A stretch of 64,000 nt of DNA from NCBI RefSeq assembly GCF_002008365.1, contig NZ_MRDL01000054.1, positions 372,001 to 436,000 of the forward strand. The letters are read 5' to 3'. Positions 7,624-15,526 of the stretch are shown piece after piece. This stretch comes from Rhizobium leguminosarum bv. viciae USDA 2370 (GTDB taxonomy: Bacteria > Pseudomonadota > Alphaproteobacteria > Rhizobiales > Rhizobiaceae). The notes beneath the pieces were generated by a model, which was not told where the DNA came from, ran no database searches, and was given only the letters and a program-made list of their open reading frames with translations. Within the stretch, counting starts at the first letter, position 1. The number at the start of each line of letters is the position of its first letter. Both the position numbers and the translations under genes were made by a program.

Positions 7624-8248
7624 AGAGCAGCGGCCGGTCCGGCATGTCGTCGATCGAGATGACACCGTCCTTGTTGCGGTCCATCCGGGTGAACAGCTTG
7701 TCGAAGGCGGCTTCGGCTTCCTGTTTGGAAATCTGGCCGTTCTGGTCGGTGTCGACCCGGTGCATCATGATCGAGGCACGCATGATGTTGCCGCCATGGC
7801 GCATCCAGCGCTGTCCGTCACGACCACCATGACCATCGCGCGGCGGCCGTCCCTGGTCGTTGTTGTCCGGCGTCGCGGCTGCGGCATTCGCATCCTTGCT
7901 TTCGCCGGCCTCCTGCTTGCGCTGATCTCTCATCGCCTGCATCTGCGTTTGCCGGTACTCACGGATTTCGCCCGGTGTCAGCGAACCGTCCTTGTTGGTG
8001 TCGATCGCGGCGAAGAGCTTGTCGATGCCGGCCGTCGCCTCGTCCTTGGAGACCTTCCCGTCCTTATTCGCGTCGAATTGCTTGAGCATGCGGACATAGG
8101 TGATTTCGCGGAAGGCAGCAGCCCCCGGACCGTGCATGCCGGCGTGCTGGCGCGGCCCGTCGCCGGGTGCGGCAAAGCCTGCCCCGGCGGTTGCACCGAA
8201 GATGAGGGTGGAGGAAAGCGCTGCCAGTATCAGCTTGTTGCGGTACAT
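7622..8248 (-). CDS. Exported EF-hand calcium-binding protein
   Basis: 208 aa with a signal peptide of about 26 residues (LILAALSSTLIFGATAGAGFA then APGDG). Four EF-hand-type loops follow: DANKDGKVSKDE, DTNKDGSLTPGE, DTDQNGQISKQE and DRNKDGVISIDD, each with the 1-3-5-9-12 oxygen ligands. A glycine- and arginine-rich linker (PRDGHGGRDGQ) separates the pairs. Predicted role: calcium binding in the periplasm or outside the cell, either as a buffer or sensor. It stands alone, convergent with the LOG gene, and its end falls in a palindrome cluster. No enzymatic domain is seen. Confidence 0.85.
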   Translation of the reverse strand: MYRNKLILAALSSTLIFGATAGAGFAAPGDGPRQHAGMHGPGAAAFREITYVRMLKQFDANKDGKVSKDEATAGIDKLFAAIDTNKDGSLTPGEIREYRQTQMQAMRDQRKQEAGESKDANAAAATPDNNDQGRPPRDGHGGRDGQRWMRHGGNIMRASIMMHRVDTDQNGQISKQEAEAAFDKLFTRMDRNKDGVISIDDMPDRPLL

Positions 8249-8354
8249 CGTGTTTGCCTTTCGTAAGGTGTCCCCTCACGAAAGAAGATATGGCCGCAGC
8301 CCCGGAAGACCCAGTTAAACATCGGTAAGCTAAGTGAAAACTTGGTAATCTAAT

Positions 8355-8399
8355 GCATGTCGCCCAAAACTGTGCAGCGGTTTTGGGAGAGCGACATGT
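8355..8399. repeat. Dispersed GCATGTCGC...GCGACATGT palindrome
   Basis: Inverted repeat with outer arms CATGTCGC and GCGACATG and inner arms CCCAAAAC and GTTTTGGG around TGTGCAGCG. It is one of a family of interspersed rhizobial repeats; a closely similar copy is at 29021-29067. It lies 20-70 bp downstream of the HAD-phosphatase gene end and could act as its transcript 3' structure. Confidence 0.75.
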
Positions 8400-8421
8400 A
8401 TCAAATAAAGACCTAAAGCCG

Positions 8422-9147
8422 TCAGCCGGTAACCTTGCCGAGGCCGATAATCTTGCGGAGAAAAGCGGCGAGATCGTCGGTGACGAAATCGATATGATCC
8501 TCCTCGCCGCTGGTCTTTTCCCACCATTCGACGACCGTCTCTTCCAGATTGCGCGGCACGAGCAGCACGGTCTGCATGCCGAGCGCCTTCGGCACCGTCA
8601 GGTTGCGCGGTAGATCCTCGAACATGGCGGCCTTGGTGGTTTCGACCCGCTTCAGCGCCGTGAACTTGTCGTAGGTCGCCTGCGCCGGCTTCGGCACGTA
8701 GTCGGCAGCGACGATATCGAAGATGTCGTCGAAATGATCGAGAATGCCGAGCGCCTCTGCCGTCATTTCGGCATGCTTGACGCTGCCATTGGTGAAGATG
8801 AACTTGCGTCCCGGCAGCGCCTTGATCGCCTCGCCGAGTTCCGGCTGCGGCGTCAGCGCCGTGTAGTCGATCGCATGTGCCTTCTCGAGGAAGTCGTTCG
8901 GGTCGATGCCGTGATGGATCATCAAGCCCTGCAGCGTCGTGCCATGGTCGAGGTAATATTGCTTCTGCAGCTTGCGCGCCTCTTCCCGCTCCATCTGCAG
9001 GAGTGCCGCGACATAGGCGGTCATGTTCTTGTCGATCTGCGCGAAGAGATTGACATGATGCGGATAGAGCGTGTTGTCGAGGTCGAAGACCCAGTCTGTG
9101 ACGTGCTCGAAATCGGATTTATCAGGCGTGCGGTCGATCTTGGTCAT
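8422..9147 (-). CDS. HAD-superfamily pyrimidine 5'-nucleotidase-like phosphatase
   Basis: 241 aa from the ATG at 9147. HAD motif I is WVFDLDNTLYPHH with Asp22 as nucleophile and Asp24 as acid/base. Motif II is IFTNGSVKHAE and a late FEDLPRNLTVPKALG carries motif IV. The DNTLYP motif and the DFLEKAHAIDY region match the SDT1-type pyrimidine nucleotidase group, which dephosphorylates UMP/CMP-like substrates; the exact substrate is not fixed by sequence. The open frame continues upstream to 9879, but that part is antisense to ada and is not coding. Confidence 0.87.
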   Translation of the reverse strand: MTKIDRTPDKSDFEHVTDWVFDLDNTLYPHHVNLFAQIDKNMTAYVAALLQMEREEARKLQKQYYLDHGTTLQGLMIHHGIDPNDFLEKAHAIDYTALTPQPELGEAIKALPGRKFIFTNGSVKHAEMTAEALGILDHFDDIFDIVAADYVPKPAQATYDKFTALKRVETTKAAMFEDLPRNLTVPKALGMQTVLLVPRNLEETVVEWWEKTSGEEDHIDFVTDDLAAFLRKIIGLGKVTG

Positions 9148-9249
9148 GGCGGTCTTATGGCACGGCTGCTGCCGCAAGGAAATCGACAAGAAAGAATAGA
9201 CGCCCGATTTTCGGCGGACGGCGCAGGCACGGAATGTTAGAAAGCGGTC

Positions 9250-10323
9250 ATGCTTTTCGAACGCCCCGATGATGATACGCTCTATGATGCCCTGATCGCG
9301 CGCAGCGCCGATTACGAGGGTCAGGCCTATGTCTGCGTCAAGACGACAGGCATTTTCTGTCGCCTGACCTGCCCGGCGCGCAAGCCGAAGCGGGAAAATA
9401 CCATCTTTTTCGACACGATCGCCGCCTGCATGCATTCCGGCTTCCGTCCGTGCCAGCGCTGCAGGCCGCTGGAGCAGCTGGGCAGGGAACCAATCGTCGA
9501 CGAGCTGCTTGCCGCACTGGACCGCGAGCCGCAGCTGCGCTGGACCGAGGATGAACTTGTGCGCCGGGGCCACGATCCCTCGACCGTGCGTCGCGCCTTC
9601 AAGCGGGCGCTCGGCATGACCTTTCACGATATCGTCCGTTATCGCCGGCTGGGTGAAGCGGCCCGGCAACTGGCCGATGGCGCACGCGTCATCGATGCGC
9701 AGCTTGAGGCGGGATATGAATCTCCAAGTGGTTTCCGGACGGCTTTTCAGCGGCTCGTCGGCAAGGCGCCGGCGCTCTCGCAGAACCGTGAACTTCTCTT
9801 TGCCGACTGGTTCGAGACGCCGCTTGGACCGATGGTGGCCGTTGCCGACCAGACGCATCTCCACCTTCTCGAATTCCACGATCGCAAGGCACTGCCGACC
9901 GAGCTTGAGGCGCTGCAGAAGCGTGTCCGCTCCTCAGTTGCGATCGGCCGCACGCCGGCGATCGACCAGATCGAGGCAGAAATCCGGGATTATTTCGAAG
10001 GGCGGCTGACTGTCTTCAGGACGCCATTGGCACTCGGCGGCACGCCCTTCGAAAAACATGTCTGGGCAAAGCTCATCGATATCCCTGCCGGCCAGACGCG
10101 CGCCTATGGCGATCTTGCAAGGGAGATGGAAAGGCCTGAAGTGGTGCGTGCCGTCGGCCGCGCCAACGGGGCCAACCAGCTTGCCATCATCGTGCCCTGC
10201 CATCGCATCCTCGGCGCCGATGGTTCGTTGACAGGCTATGGCGGCGGGCTCTGGCGCAAGCAATGGCTACTGCGGCATGAAGAGAAGATCAGCACGCAAG
10301 CAAGGATGGAGGAGACAGCATGA
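9250..10323 (+). CDS. ada: Ada: methyl-phosphotriester sensor, AraC-type activator and O6-methylguanine-DNA methyltransferase
   Basis: 357 aa with the full three-domain Ada layout. The N-terminal zinc domain has Cys37, Cys41, Cys68 and Cys71 (FCRLTCPARKP and PCQRCRPLEQ). An AraC-type helix-turn-helix spans about 80-180, and a C-terminal alkyltransferase domain has the active-site PCHR with Cys317. The protein takes methyl groups from DNA phosphotriesters onto its N-terminal cysteine, becomes a transcription activator of the adaptive response, and repairs O6-methylguanine directly. It starts 100 bp from the divergent HAD gene and overlaps the next gene by ATGA. Confidence 0.93.
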   Translation: MLFERPDDDTLYDALIARSADYEGQAYVCVKTTGIFCRLTCPARKPKRENTIFFDTIAACMHSGFRPCQRCRPLEQLGREPIVDELLAALDREPQLRWTEDELVRRGHDPSTVRRAFKRALGMTFHDIVRYRRLGEAARQLADGARVIDAQLEAGYESPSGFRTAFQRLVGKAPALSQNRELLFADWFETPLGPMVAVADQTHLHLLEFHDRKALPTELEALQKRVRSSVAIGRTPAIDQIEAEIRDYFEGRLTVFRTPLALGGTPFEKHVWAKLIDIPAGQTRAYGDLAREMERPEVVRAVGRANGANQLAIIVPCHRILGADGSLTGYGGGLWRKQWLLRHEEKISTQARMEETA

Positions 10324-11090
10324 ACCAGAACGAAAAGGCCAAGGCATTCGGCGCATTGCACCGCAAGGGCGCTCCGGTTGTTCTCTACAATATCTGGGAT
10401 GCCGGGACGGCGAAGGCGGTGACCGATGCAGGCGCCAAGGCGCTTGCCACAGGAAGCTGGTCGGTCGCCGCAGCCCATGGTTATGCCGACGGCGAAAAGC
10501 TGCCGATGTCGGTGCTGGTCGAGACAGCAAAATCCATCACCGCTGTCGTCGATCTGCCGCTTTCTGTCGATTTCGAAGGCGCCTATTCGGCCGAGCCTGA
10601 GGGGGCCGCCGCCAACGTCGCCAAGCTGGTGGAGGTCGGCGCCGTCGGCATCAATTTCGAGGATCAGGTGGTCGGCGGTGGCGGGCTTTATCCGGCCGAG
10701 AGGCAGGCGGCCCGCATCCGGGCCATTCGCGCCATGGCAGAAGGCAAGGGCATTGCCTTCTTCATCAACGCCCGCACCGATCTCTTCCTGGCCGAGAGCG
10801 ATCTTTCCAAACATGCCGGTCTGGTGGACGAGGCGATCGAGCGAGGCAAGGCCTATGCGGCGGCTGGCGGCAGCGGCTTCTTCGTTCCCGGTCTGATCGA
10901 TCCCGCCTTGATCGAGAGGATCTGCGCCGCATCGCCGCTGCCGGTCAACATCATGATGCGGACAGGCGCCCCTGAGGTGAAGGCGCTCGCCAAGCTCGGC
11001 GTCGGCCGCGTCAGTTATGGCCCGGGGCCTTACCGGTCGATGATGGAAAAGTTGAAACAGGAGGCAGCGGCGATTTATAGCCTGCTCTGA
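10320..11090 (+). CDS. Isocitrate lyase/PEP mutase-superfamily enzyme
   Basis: 256-aa protein of the PEP mutase/isocitrate lyase superfamily. It has the early VVLYNIWDAGTAKAV strand, SVDFEGAYS with metal-binding acidic residues, GINFEDQVVGGG and FINARTDLFLA. Relatives include carboxyphosphonoenolpyruvate mutase, 2-methylisocitrate lyase and oxaloacetate decarboxylase. The KKCGH signature of true isocitrate lyases is absent, so the reaction is undetermined. Its start overlaps the ada stop by 4 bp, so it should be translated with ada; no metabolic reason for that pairing is obvious. Confidence 0.83.
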   Translation: MNQNEKAKAFGALHRKGAPVVLYNIWDAGTAKAVTDAGAKALATGSWSVAAAHGYADGEKLPMSVLVETAKSITAVVDLPLSVDFEGAYSAEPEGAAANVAKLVEVGAVGINFEDQVVGGGGLYPAERQAARIRAIRAMAEGKGIAFFINARTDLFLAESDLSKHAGLVDEAIERGKAYAAAGGSGFFVPGLIDPALIERICAASPLPVNIMMRTGAPEVKALAKLGVGRVSYGPGPYRSMMEKLKQEAAAIYSLL

Positions 11091-11157
11091 CGTCGAATGC
11101 CCGAGGGCCGCAGGTCTGGTGTGGAAGGCTGCGGCCCGGAATGAAATCTCGTTCTGC

Positions 11158-12306
11158 TCAGGAACGGAAGCGCAGATTCCGCCGGCTGAGCTGGCTGACC
11201 GAGGTGCAGCCCATCAGCTTCATGCCGCGCTCGATCTCGGTACGCATCGTCTCCAGCGCCCGTTCGACGCCGGGCTGTCCGGCAGCGGCAAGCGGGAAGA
11301 GATAGTAGCGCCCGAGCCCGACGGCCTTCGCCCCCAGCGACAGCGCTTTAAGAACATGCGTTCCCCGCTGCACGCCGCCATCCATCATCACGTCGATCCG
11401 GTCGCCCACGGCGTCGACGATCTCGGCCAACTGGTCGAATGCGCTGCGCGAGCCGTCGAGCTGGCGCCCGCCATGATTGGAAAGCACGATGCCGCTGCAG
11501 CCGATCTCGGCCGCGCGCTTGGCGTCTTCGACCGACATGATGCCCTTCAGGCAGAATGGCCCGCCCCATTCGCGCACCATCTCCGCCACGTCGTCCCATG
11601 ACATCGAGGGGTCCAGCATCTCGGTGAAGTATCGGCTGATCGACAGCGCGCCGCCATCCATCTTGACGTGGTTTTCGAGCTGCGGCAGCCGGAAGCGCTC
11701 ATGCGTCAGCCAGTCGATCGCCCAGGAAGGCTTGATCGCGAACTGGGTCATGCCGGCAAGATTGAGCTTGAAGGGAATGGCAAAGCCGGTGCGCTTGTCG
11801 CGCTCGCGGTTGCCGCCGGTGATGCTGTCGACCGTCAGCATCATCGCCTGCACGCCGGCATTTTTCGCTCGCGCCATCATCTCGCGGTTGAGGCCGCGGT
11901 CCTTGTGGAAATAGAACTGATAGACCTGCGGCCCGTTGCTGATCCGTCTGGCTTCCTCCAGGCTGATCGTGCCGAGCGAGGAGACGCCGAACATCGTGCC
12001 GTGTTTTGCCGCCGCCGCCGCGACCGCCCGCTCCCCCTGGTGGTGAAAAAGGCGCTGTAACGCCGTCGGAGAGCAATAGACCGGCATTGCGAGCTTCTGC
12101 CCCATGACGGTCACCGACATGTCGACCTCGGCCACACCGCGCAAAACGTCAGGCACCAGATCGCAAGCCTCGAAGGCCGCCGTATTGCGCCGGTACGTCA
12201 CCTCGTCATCGGCACCGCCGTCGATATAGTCGAATATCGGTCCGGGAAGACGCCGTTTGGCCATGCGCCGGAAATCGTGAAAATTATAGCAGTCTGTCAG
12301 GCGCAT
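11158..12306 (-). CDS. lldD: FMN-dependent L-lactate/alpha-hydroxyacid dehydrogenase
   Basis: 382 aa of the FMN hydroxyacid oxidase/dehydrogenase family. Features include PGPIFDYIDGGADDE near the N-terminus, the FMN-contacting VSSLGTISLEEA, the catalytic SNHGGRQLDGS with His near residue 278, and MMDGGVQRGTHVLKALSLGA for phosphate binding. It oxidises L-lactate (or another 2-hydroxyacid) to the ketoacid and would pass electrons to the membrane quinone pool. Length is close to E. coli LldD. No lactate permease or regulator is adjacent, so the substrate could differ; the symbol is given on similarity. Confidence 0.85.
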   Translation of the reverse strand: MRLTDCYNFHDFRRMAKRRLPGPIFDYIDGGADDEVTYRRNTAAFEACDLVPDVLRGVAEVDMSVTVMGQKLAMPVYCSPTALQRLFHHQGERAVAAAAAKHGTMFGVSSLGTISLEEARRISNGPQVYQFYFHKDRGLNREMMARAKNAGVQAMMLTVDSITGGNRERDKRTGFAIPFKLNLAGMTQFAIKPSWAIDWLTHERFRLPQLENHVKMDGGALSISRYFTEMLDPSMSWDDVAEMVREWGGPFCLKGIMSVEDAKRAAEIGCSGIVLSNHGGRQLDGSRSAFDQLAEIVDAVGDRIDVMMDGGVQRGTHVLKALSLGAKAVGLGRYYLFPLAAAGQPGVERALETMRTEIERGMKLMGCTSVSQLSRRNLRFRS

Positions 12307-12375
12307 TTCTTTCCCCGATACCCTGTTCCCGTGTGAGGAAGATCCGCCCTTCGCAAGTGAAGGGCGCAGCCTCGG

Positions 12376-13263
12376 TCAGGGAACGATCAGTGTTCCGACG
12401 CCGTGCTCGGTGAAGATCTCGAGCAGCACGGAGTGGGCGGTCTTGCCGTTCAGGATGACGACGCCCTGCACGCCGGCCTTGATCGCATCGATGCAGGTCT
12501 CGACCTTCGGGATCATGCCGCCCGAAATCGTGCCGTCGGCGATCAGCGCATGCGCTTCGGCGACGGAAAGCTCCTTGAGGAGCTGGCCGTTCTTGTCGAG
12601 CACGCCGGGCACATCGGTGAGGAACAGCAACCGGGTGGCGTTCAGCGCGCCGGCAATGGCGCCGGCAAAGGTATCGGCGTTGATATTGTAGGTGGCGCCG
12701 TCACGGCCAGGCGCGACGGGGGCGATAACCGGGATCATCTCGGAGCGGGCGAGCAGATCGAGCAGCGTGCGGTCGACCTCGACCACTTCGCCGACGAATC
12801 CGAGATCGAGCACGCGCTCGATGTTCGAATCCGGATCCTTGACGGTCTTGCGCGCCTTTTCGGCGAAGACCATGTTGCCGTCCTTGCCGCAAAGGCCGAT
12901 CGCCCATTCGCCGGTCTGGTTGATGAGCGCAACGATTTCCTTGTTGATCGAGCCGGCGAGCACCATCTCGACGATCTCGACCGTCTTCTGGTCGGTGACG
13001 CGAAGCCCGCCCTCGAATTTCGATTCGATGCCCATCTTGCTCAGCATGGCGCCGATCTGCGGGCCGCCGCCATGAACGACGATCGGGTTGACGCCGGACT
13101 GCTTCAACAGGGCGATGTCGCTGGCAAAGGCCTTGCCGAGCTCGGGATTGCCCATGGCGTGGCCGCCATATTTCACGACAATCGTCTTGTTCTCGTAACG
13201 CTGCATGAAGGGCAGTGCCTTGGCCAGAAGCCGTGCCTGCATTTCGCTTTCGGTTTCGTTCAT
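12376..13263 (-). CDS. argB: Acetylglutamate kinase
   Basis: Second step of arginine synthesis: phosphorylates N-acetyl-L-glutamate. 295 aa from the ATG at 13263 (MNETESEMQARLL). An upstream in-frame extension to 13449 runs antisense into the divergent sigma gene and is rejected. Amino-acid-kinase motifs are intact: VVKYGGHAMG, VVHGGGPQIG, the VTDQKTVEIVEMVL region, LTDVPGVLDKNG and GGMIPKVETC. The N-terminal helix of about 20 residues is typical of the arginine-sensitive hexameric type. It stands alone, divergent from the sigma factor operon. Confidence 0.95.
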   Translation of the reverse strand: MNETESEMQARLLAKALPFMQRYENKTIVVKYGGHAMGNPELGKAFASDIALLKQSGVNPIVVHGGGPQIGAMLSKMGIESKFEGGLRVTDQKTVEIVEMVLAGSINKEIVALINQTGEWAIGLCGKDGNMVFAEKARKTVKDPDSNIERVLDLGFVGEVVEVDRTLLDLLARSEMIPVIAPVAPGRDGATYNINADTFAGAIAGALNATRLLFLTDVPGVLDKNGQLLKELSVAEAHALIADGTISGGMIPKVETCIDAIKAGVQGVVILNGKTAHSVLLEIFTEHGVGTLIVP

Positions 13264-13406
13264 GGGAACCCCGCAGAATTGTTCGCGGCCTTTTATCGCA
13301 AGTTTCTGACAGAGGGAATAATCCAGAGGGCAATAGTTTTTCGTATCTGGCGCGGAGCCGGACGCCGTTACCGTCTGGCGCACGCAAGCTTGAGATGAGG
13401 AACGGC

Positions 13407-13946
13407 ATGCAAGGCGATGACATCGCAGACCTGATCGGCCGCGTCGCACTCGGCGATCGCAGGGCTTTCGTGGCCCTCTACAATCAGACCGGACCGAAAC
13501 TTTTCTCGATCTGCCTGCGTATCTTGAAGGATCGCACGGAAGCCGACGAGGCCCTGCAGGAAGTCTATATCAGCATCTGGCAGCGCGCACGCAGCTTCTC
13601 CGTCGCCTCGGGTTCGTCATCGGCATGGCTGGCTGCGATTGCCCGCAACCGGTCGATCGATGCGCTGCGGGCGCGCAAGCCCGTCGCCGACGAATTGGAC
13701 ACGGTCTATGATCTTGCCGATGCCGGGCCCGACCCGGAAATGCAGACGGTGACGAAGGATGAAGGAAGGCGGATTGACACCTGCATGGAAGAGTTGGAAG
13801 CTGATCGCGCGGTCGCGGTGAAACGGGCTTATGTCGAAGGGCTGAGCTATCAGGAACTGGCCGATCAGTTTGGTGTCCCGCTGAACACGATGCGGACCTG
13901 GCTTAGGCGCAGCCTCTTGAAACTGAGAGAGTGCATGGAACGATGA
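13407..13946 (+). CDS. ECF RNA polymerase sigma factor (SigK-like)
   Basis: 179 aa from the ATG at 13407, which has GAGG six to nine bases upstream; an ATG at 13395 is in frame but lacks a site. Region 2 runs from FVALYNQTGPKLFSICLRIL through ADEALQEVYISIW to RNRSIDALRAR. Region 4 is near the end (AYVEGLSYQELADQFGVPLNTMRTWLRRSLLKLRE). It overlaps the following anti-sigma gene by ATGA. Together with RskA and the fasciclin protein downstream it resembles the SigK group known from mycobacteria. Likely autoregulated; no consensus promoter was identified with confidence. Confidence 0.9.
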   Translation: MQGDDIADLIGRVALGDRRAFVALYNQTGPKLFSICLRILKDRTEADEALQEVYISIWQRARSFSVASGSSSAWLAAIARNRSIDALRARKPVADELDTVYDLADAGPDPEMQTVTKDEGRRIDTCMEELEADRAVAVKRAYVEGLSYQELADQFGVPLNTMRTWLRRSLLKLRECMER

Positions 13947-14662
13947 CATCGCCCGACAAAAGCAAGGGAGACCGCTCCCGCGACGAGGTTCTCGCCGGCG
14001 AATATGTGCTTGGCGTCCTGTCGCTGCAGGATCGCCGGGTGGTGGAAGAGCGCATGCGCCACGATCGGCCTTTCGCTGCGATCGTCAGCCGTTGGGAAAC
14101 CAACCTCTCCTCCTTCAATGACGAGTATGAAGCCGCCGCTCCGAACCGGGAAACCTTCAAGCAGATCGAGGCGCGGCTTTTCGGCGATGGCCAAAGGCCC
14201 GCATCCTTTTCGCAAGGGCTCTGGAATTCCGCCGTATTCTGGCGCTCGCTGAGCTTTGCTTGCATCGTCGTCGCCGTCAGCGCCGTCATCTTCGCCTCCG
14301 GCGTGGTGCCGGAGCCGCAGGGGCCGGCACCGCTGGTAGCCTCGCTTTCGGGCCAGAACAGCACCATCAATCTTCTCGCCTCCTATGAGCTGCAGAGCGG
14401 CCGGCTGAAGATCGTGCCGGTCGCCGCCGGTAAGCCGGAGGAGAAGTCTCTGGAACTCTGGCTGGTGCCGGGTAGCGGCATGACGAGATCGCTCGGCATC
14501 TTCCAGCCGGGCGAAAACGGTGAACTTGTCATTCCTGCCGATCTGCGCAGCCAAGTCGCCGATGGCGCAACGCTTGCCGTCAGCCTCGAACCCTTCGGCG
14601 GCTCGCCGACCGGACAGGCGACCGGTCCGGTGATCGCAAGCGGTCCCTTGCACAGGCCGTAA
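13943..14662 (+). CDS. RskA-type transmembrane anti-sigma factor
   Basis: 239 aa. The cytoplasmic N-terminal part (DEVLAGEYVLGVLSLQDRRV, then WETNLSSFNDEYE) is the anti-sigma domain. One membrane segment lies around residues 100-120 (LSFACIVVAVSAVIFASG). The periplasmic remainder matches the RskA C-terminal domain (LELWLVPGSGMTRSLGIF). It should hold the adjacent sigma factor inactive at the membrane until a signal triggers release. It is translationally coupled to the sigma gene (ATGA at 13943-13946); the ORF could be read from a GTG at 13931, but the ATG is preferred. Confidence 0.9.
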   Translation: MTSPDKSKGDRSRDEVLAGEYVLGVLSLQDRRVVEERMRHDRPFAAIVSRWETNLSSFNDEYEAAAPNRETFKQIEARLFGDGQRPASFSQGLWNSAVFWRSLSFACIVVAVSAVIFASGVVPEPQGPAPLVASLSGQNSTINLLASYELQSGRLKIVPVAAGKPEEKSLELWLVPGSGMTRSLGIFQPGENGELVIPADLRSQVADGATLAVSLEPFGGSPTGQATGPVIASGPLHRP

Positions 14663-14805
14663 ATCGGGCGCCGGCCATGATCGTGCCGGCTGTCAATCAA
14701 ATTTCTCCTGTCTGAAACTCTTTCGGGTGGCCCTCCGTAGTTCGAATTGTCCGGACGACGCTCAGGCATAAAGCCCCGCGGATGGTGTCCGGTGAGGAGA
14801 AAATC

Positions 14806-15360
14806 ATGATCAAGTCCGTATTGCGCGGCTTCGCGCTCGCCACAGCCATGTCCGCCGTCGCCTTTGCTGCCGCCAAGAACCCGGTGGTCGGCGGTGCTGC
14901 GATGTTCGATAGCAAGAACATCATCGAGAACGCCGTGAACTCCAAGGATCACACGACGCTGGTCGCCGCCGTCAAGGCCGCCGGCCTGGTCGGCACGCTC
15001 GAGGGCAAGGGCCCCTTCACCGTCTTTGCGCCGACCAACGAAGCCTTTGCCGCGCTGCCGAAAGGCACCGTCGATACGCTGCTGAAGCCGGAAAACAAGG
15101 CGACGCTGACCAAGGTTCTGACCTGCCACGTCGTTGCTGCCGATGCGATGGCCAAGACCGTTGCCAAGATGATCAAGGATGACGGCGGCGAGCACGACAT
15201 CAAGACCGTCGGCGGCTGCGTGCTGAAAGCCAAAGAAAGCATGGGCAAGATCACGCTGACCGATGAAAACGGCGGCGTCTCCCATGTGACGATTGCCGAC
15301 GTCAAGCAGTCGAACGGCGTCATCCACGTCGTCGACAAGGTGCTGCTGCCGAAGATGTAA
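14806..15360 (+). CDS. Secreted fasciclin-domain protein
   Basis: 184 aa from the ATG at 14806, six bases after GAGGAG. A signal peptide of about 23 residues is followed by a single FAS1 domain with H1 box GPFTVFAPTNEAFAALP and H2 box GVIHVVDKVLLP. FAS1 domains mediate adhesion and matrix contacts. Its place 144 bp behind the anti-sigma gene suggests it is a direct target of the sigma factor, as MPT70/MPT83 fasciclin proteins are of SigK in Mycobacterium tuberculosis. The gap between leaves room for its own promoter. Confidence 0.9.
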   Translation: MIKSVLRGFALATAMSAVAFAAAKNPVVGGAAMFDSKNIIENAVNSKDHTTLVAAVKAAGLVGTLEGKGPFTVFAPTNEAFAALPKGTVDTLLKPENKATLTKVLTCHVVAADAMAKTVAKMIKDDGGEHDIKTVGGCVLKAKESMGKITLTDENGGVSHVTIADVKQSNGVIHVVDKVLLPKM

Positions 15361-15383
15361 GCCCGCTCGTATCGGCATACGCA

Positions 15384-15520
15384 TTGGGGCGCTCTTGGGG
15401 CGCCCCAAACACAAATCGATAAGGTGGCTAGCGCATAACCCCGAAAATCGGAATCGATTTTCGGAAAGGATTACGCGCAGATTCAAAGTGATAGGCTCTA
15501 GCGCGTCTGAAAAGACGCGC
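15384..15520. repeat. Hairpin terminator-like dyad followed by two dispersed palindromes
   Basis: TTGGGGCGC (15384-15392) pairs with GCGCCCCAA (15400-15408) 24 bp after the fasciclin stop and probably ends that transcript, although no clear T-run follows. Next is CCGAAAATCG/CGATTTTCGG (15441-15450, 15455-15464) with a four-base loop, then GCGCGTCT-GAAA-AGACGCGC (15501-15520). The second and third are of the interspersed rhizobial palindrome kind; the third lies just beyond the end of the convergent kinase gene. Confidence 0.65.
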
Positions 15521-15526
15521 GGCGCT

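Noticed and set aside
9148..9879. N-terminal extension of the HAD phosphatase to 485 codons
   Set aside because: The extension is antisense to ada; the phosphatase fold begins at the ATG at 9147.
13264..13449. N-terminal extension of argB
   Set aside because: It would run antisense into the sigma factor gene and adds residues not found in acetylglutamate kinases; the ATG at 13263 fits the family.
14663..14805. Shared ECF promoter upstream of the sigma and fasciclin genes
   Set aside because: The two upstream regions were compared by eye; only short, weak similarities (TCTGA...TAGT) with different spacing were found, not enough to call a promoter.
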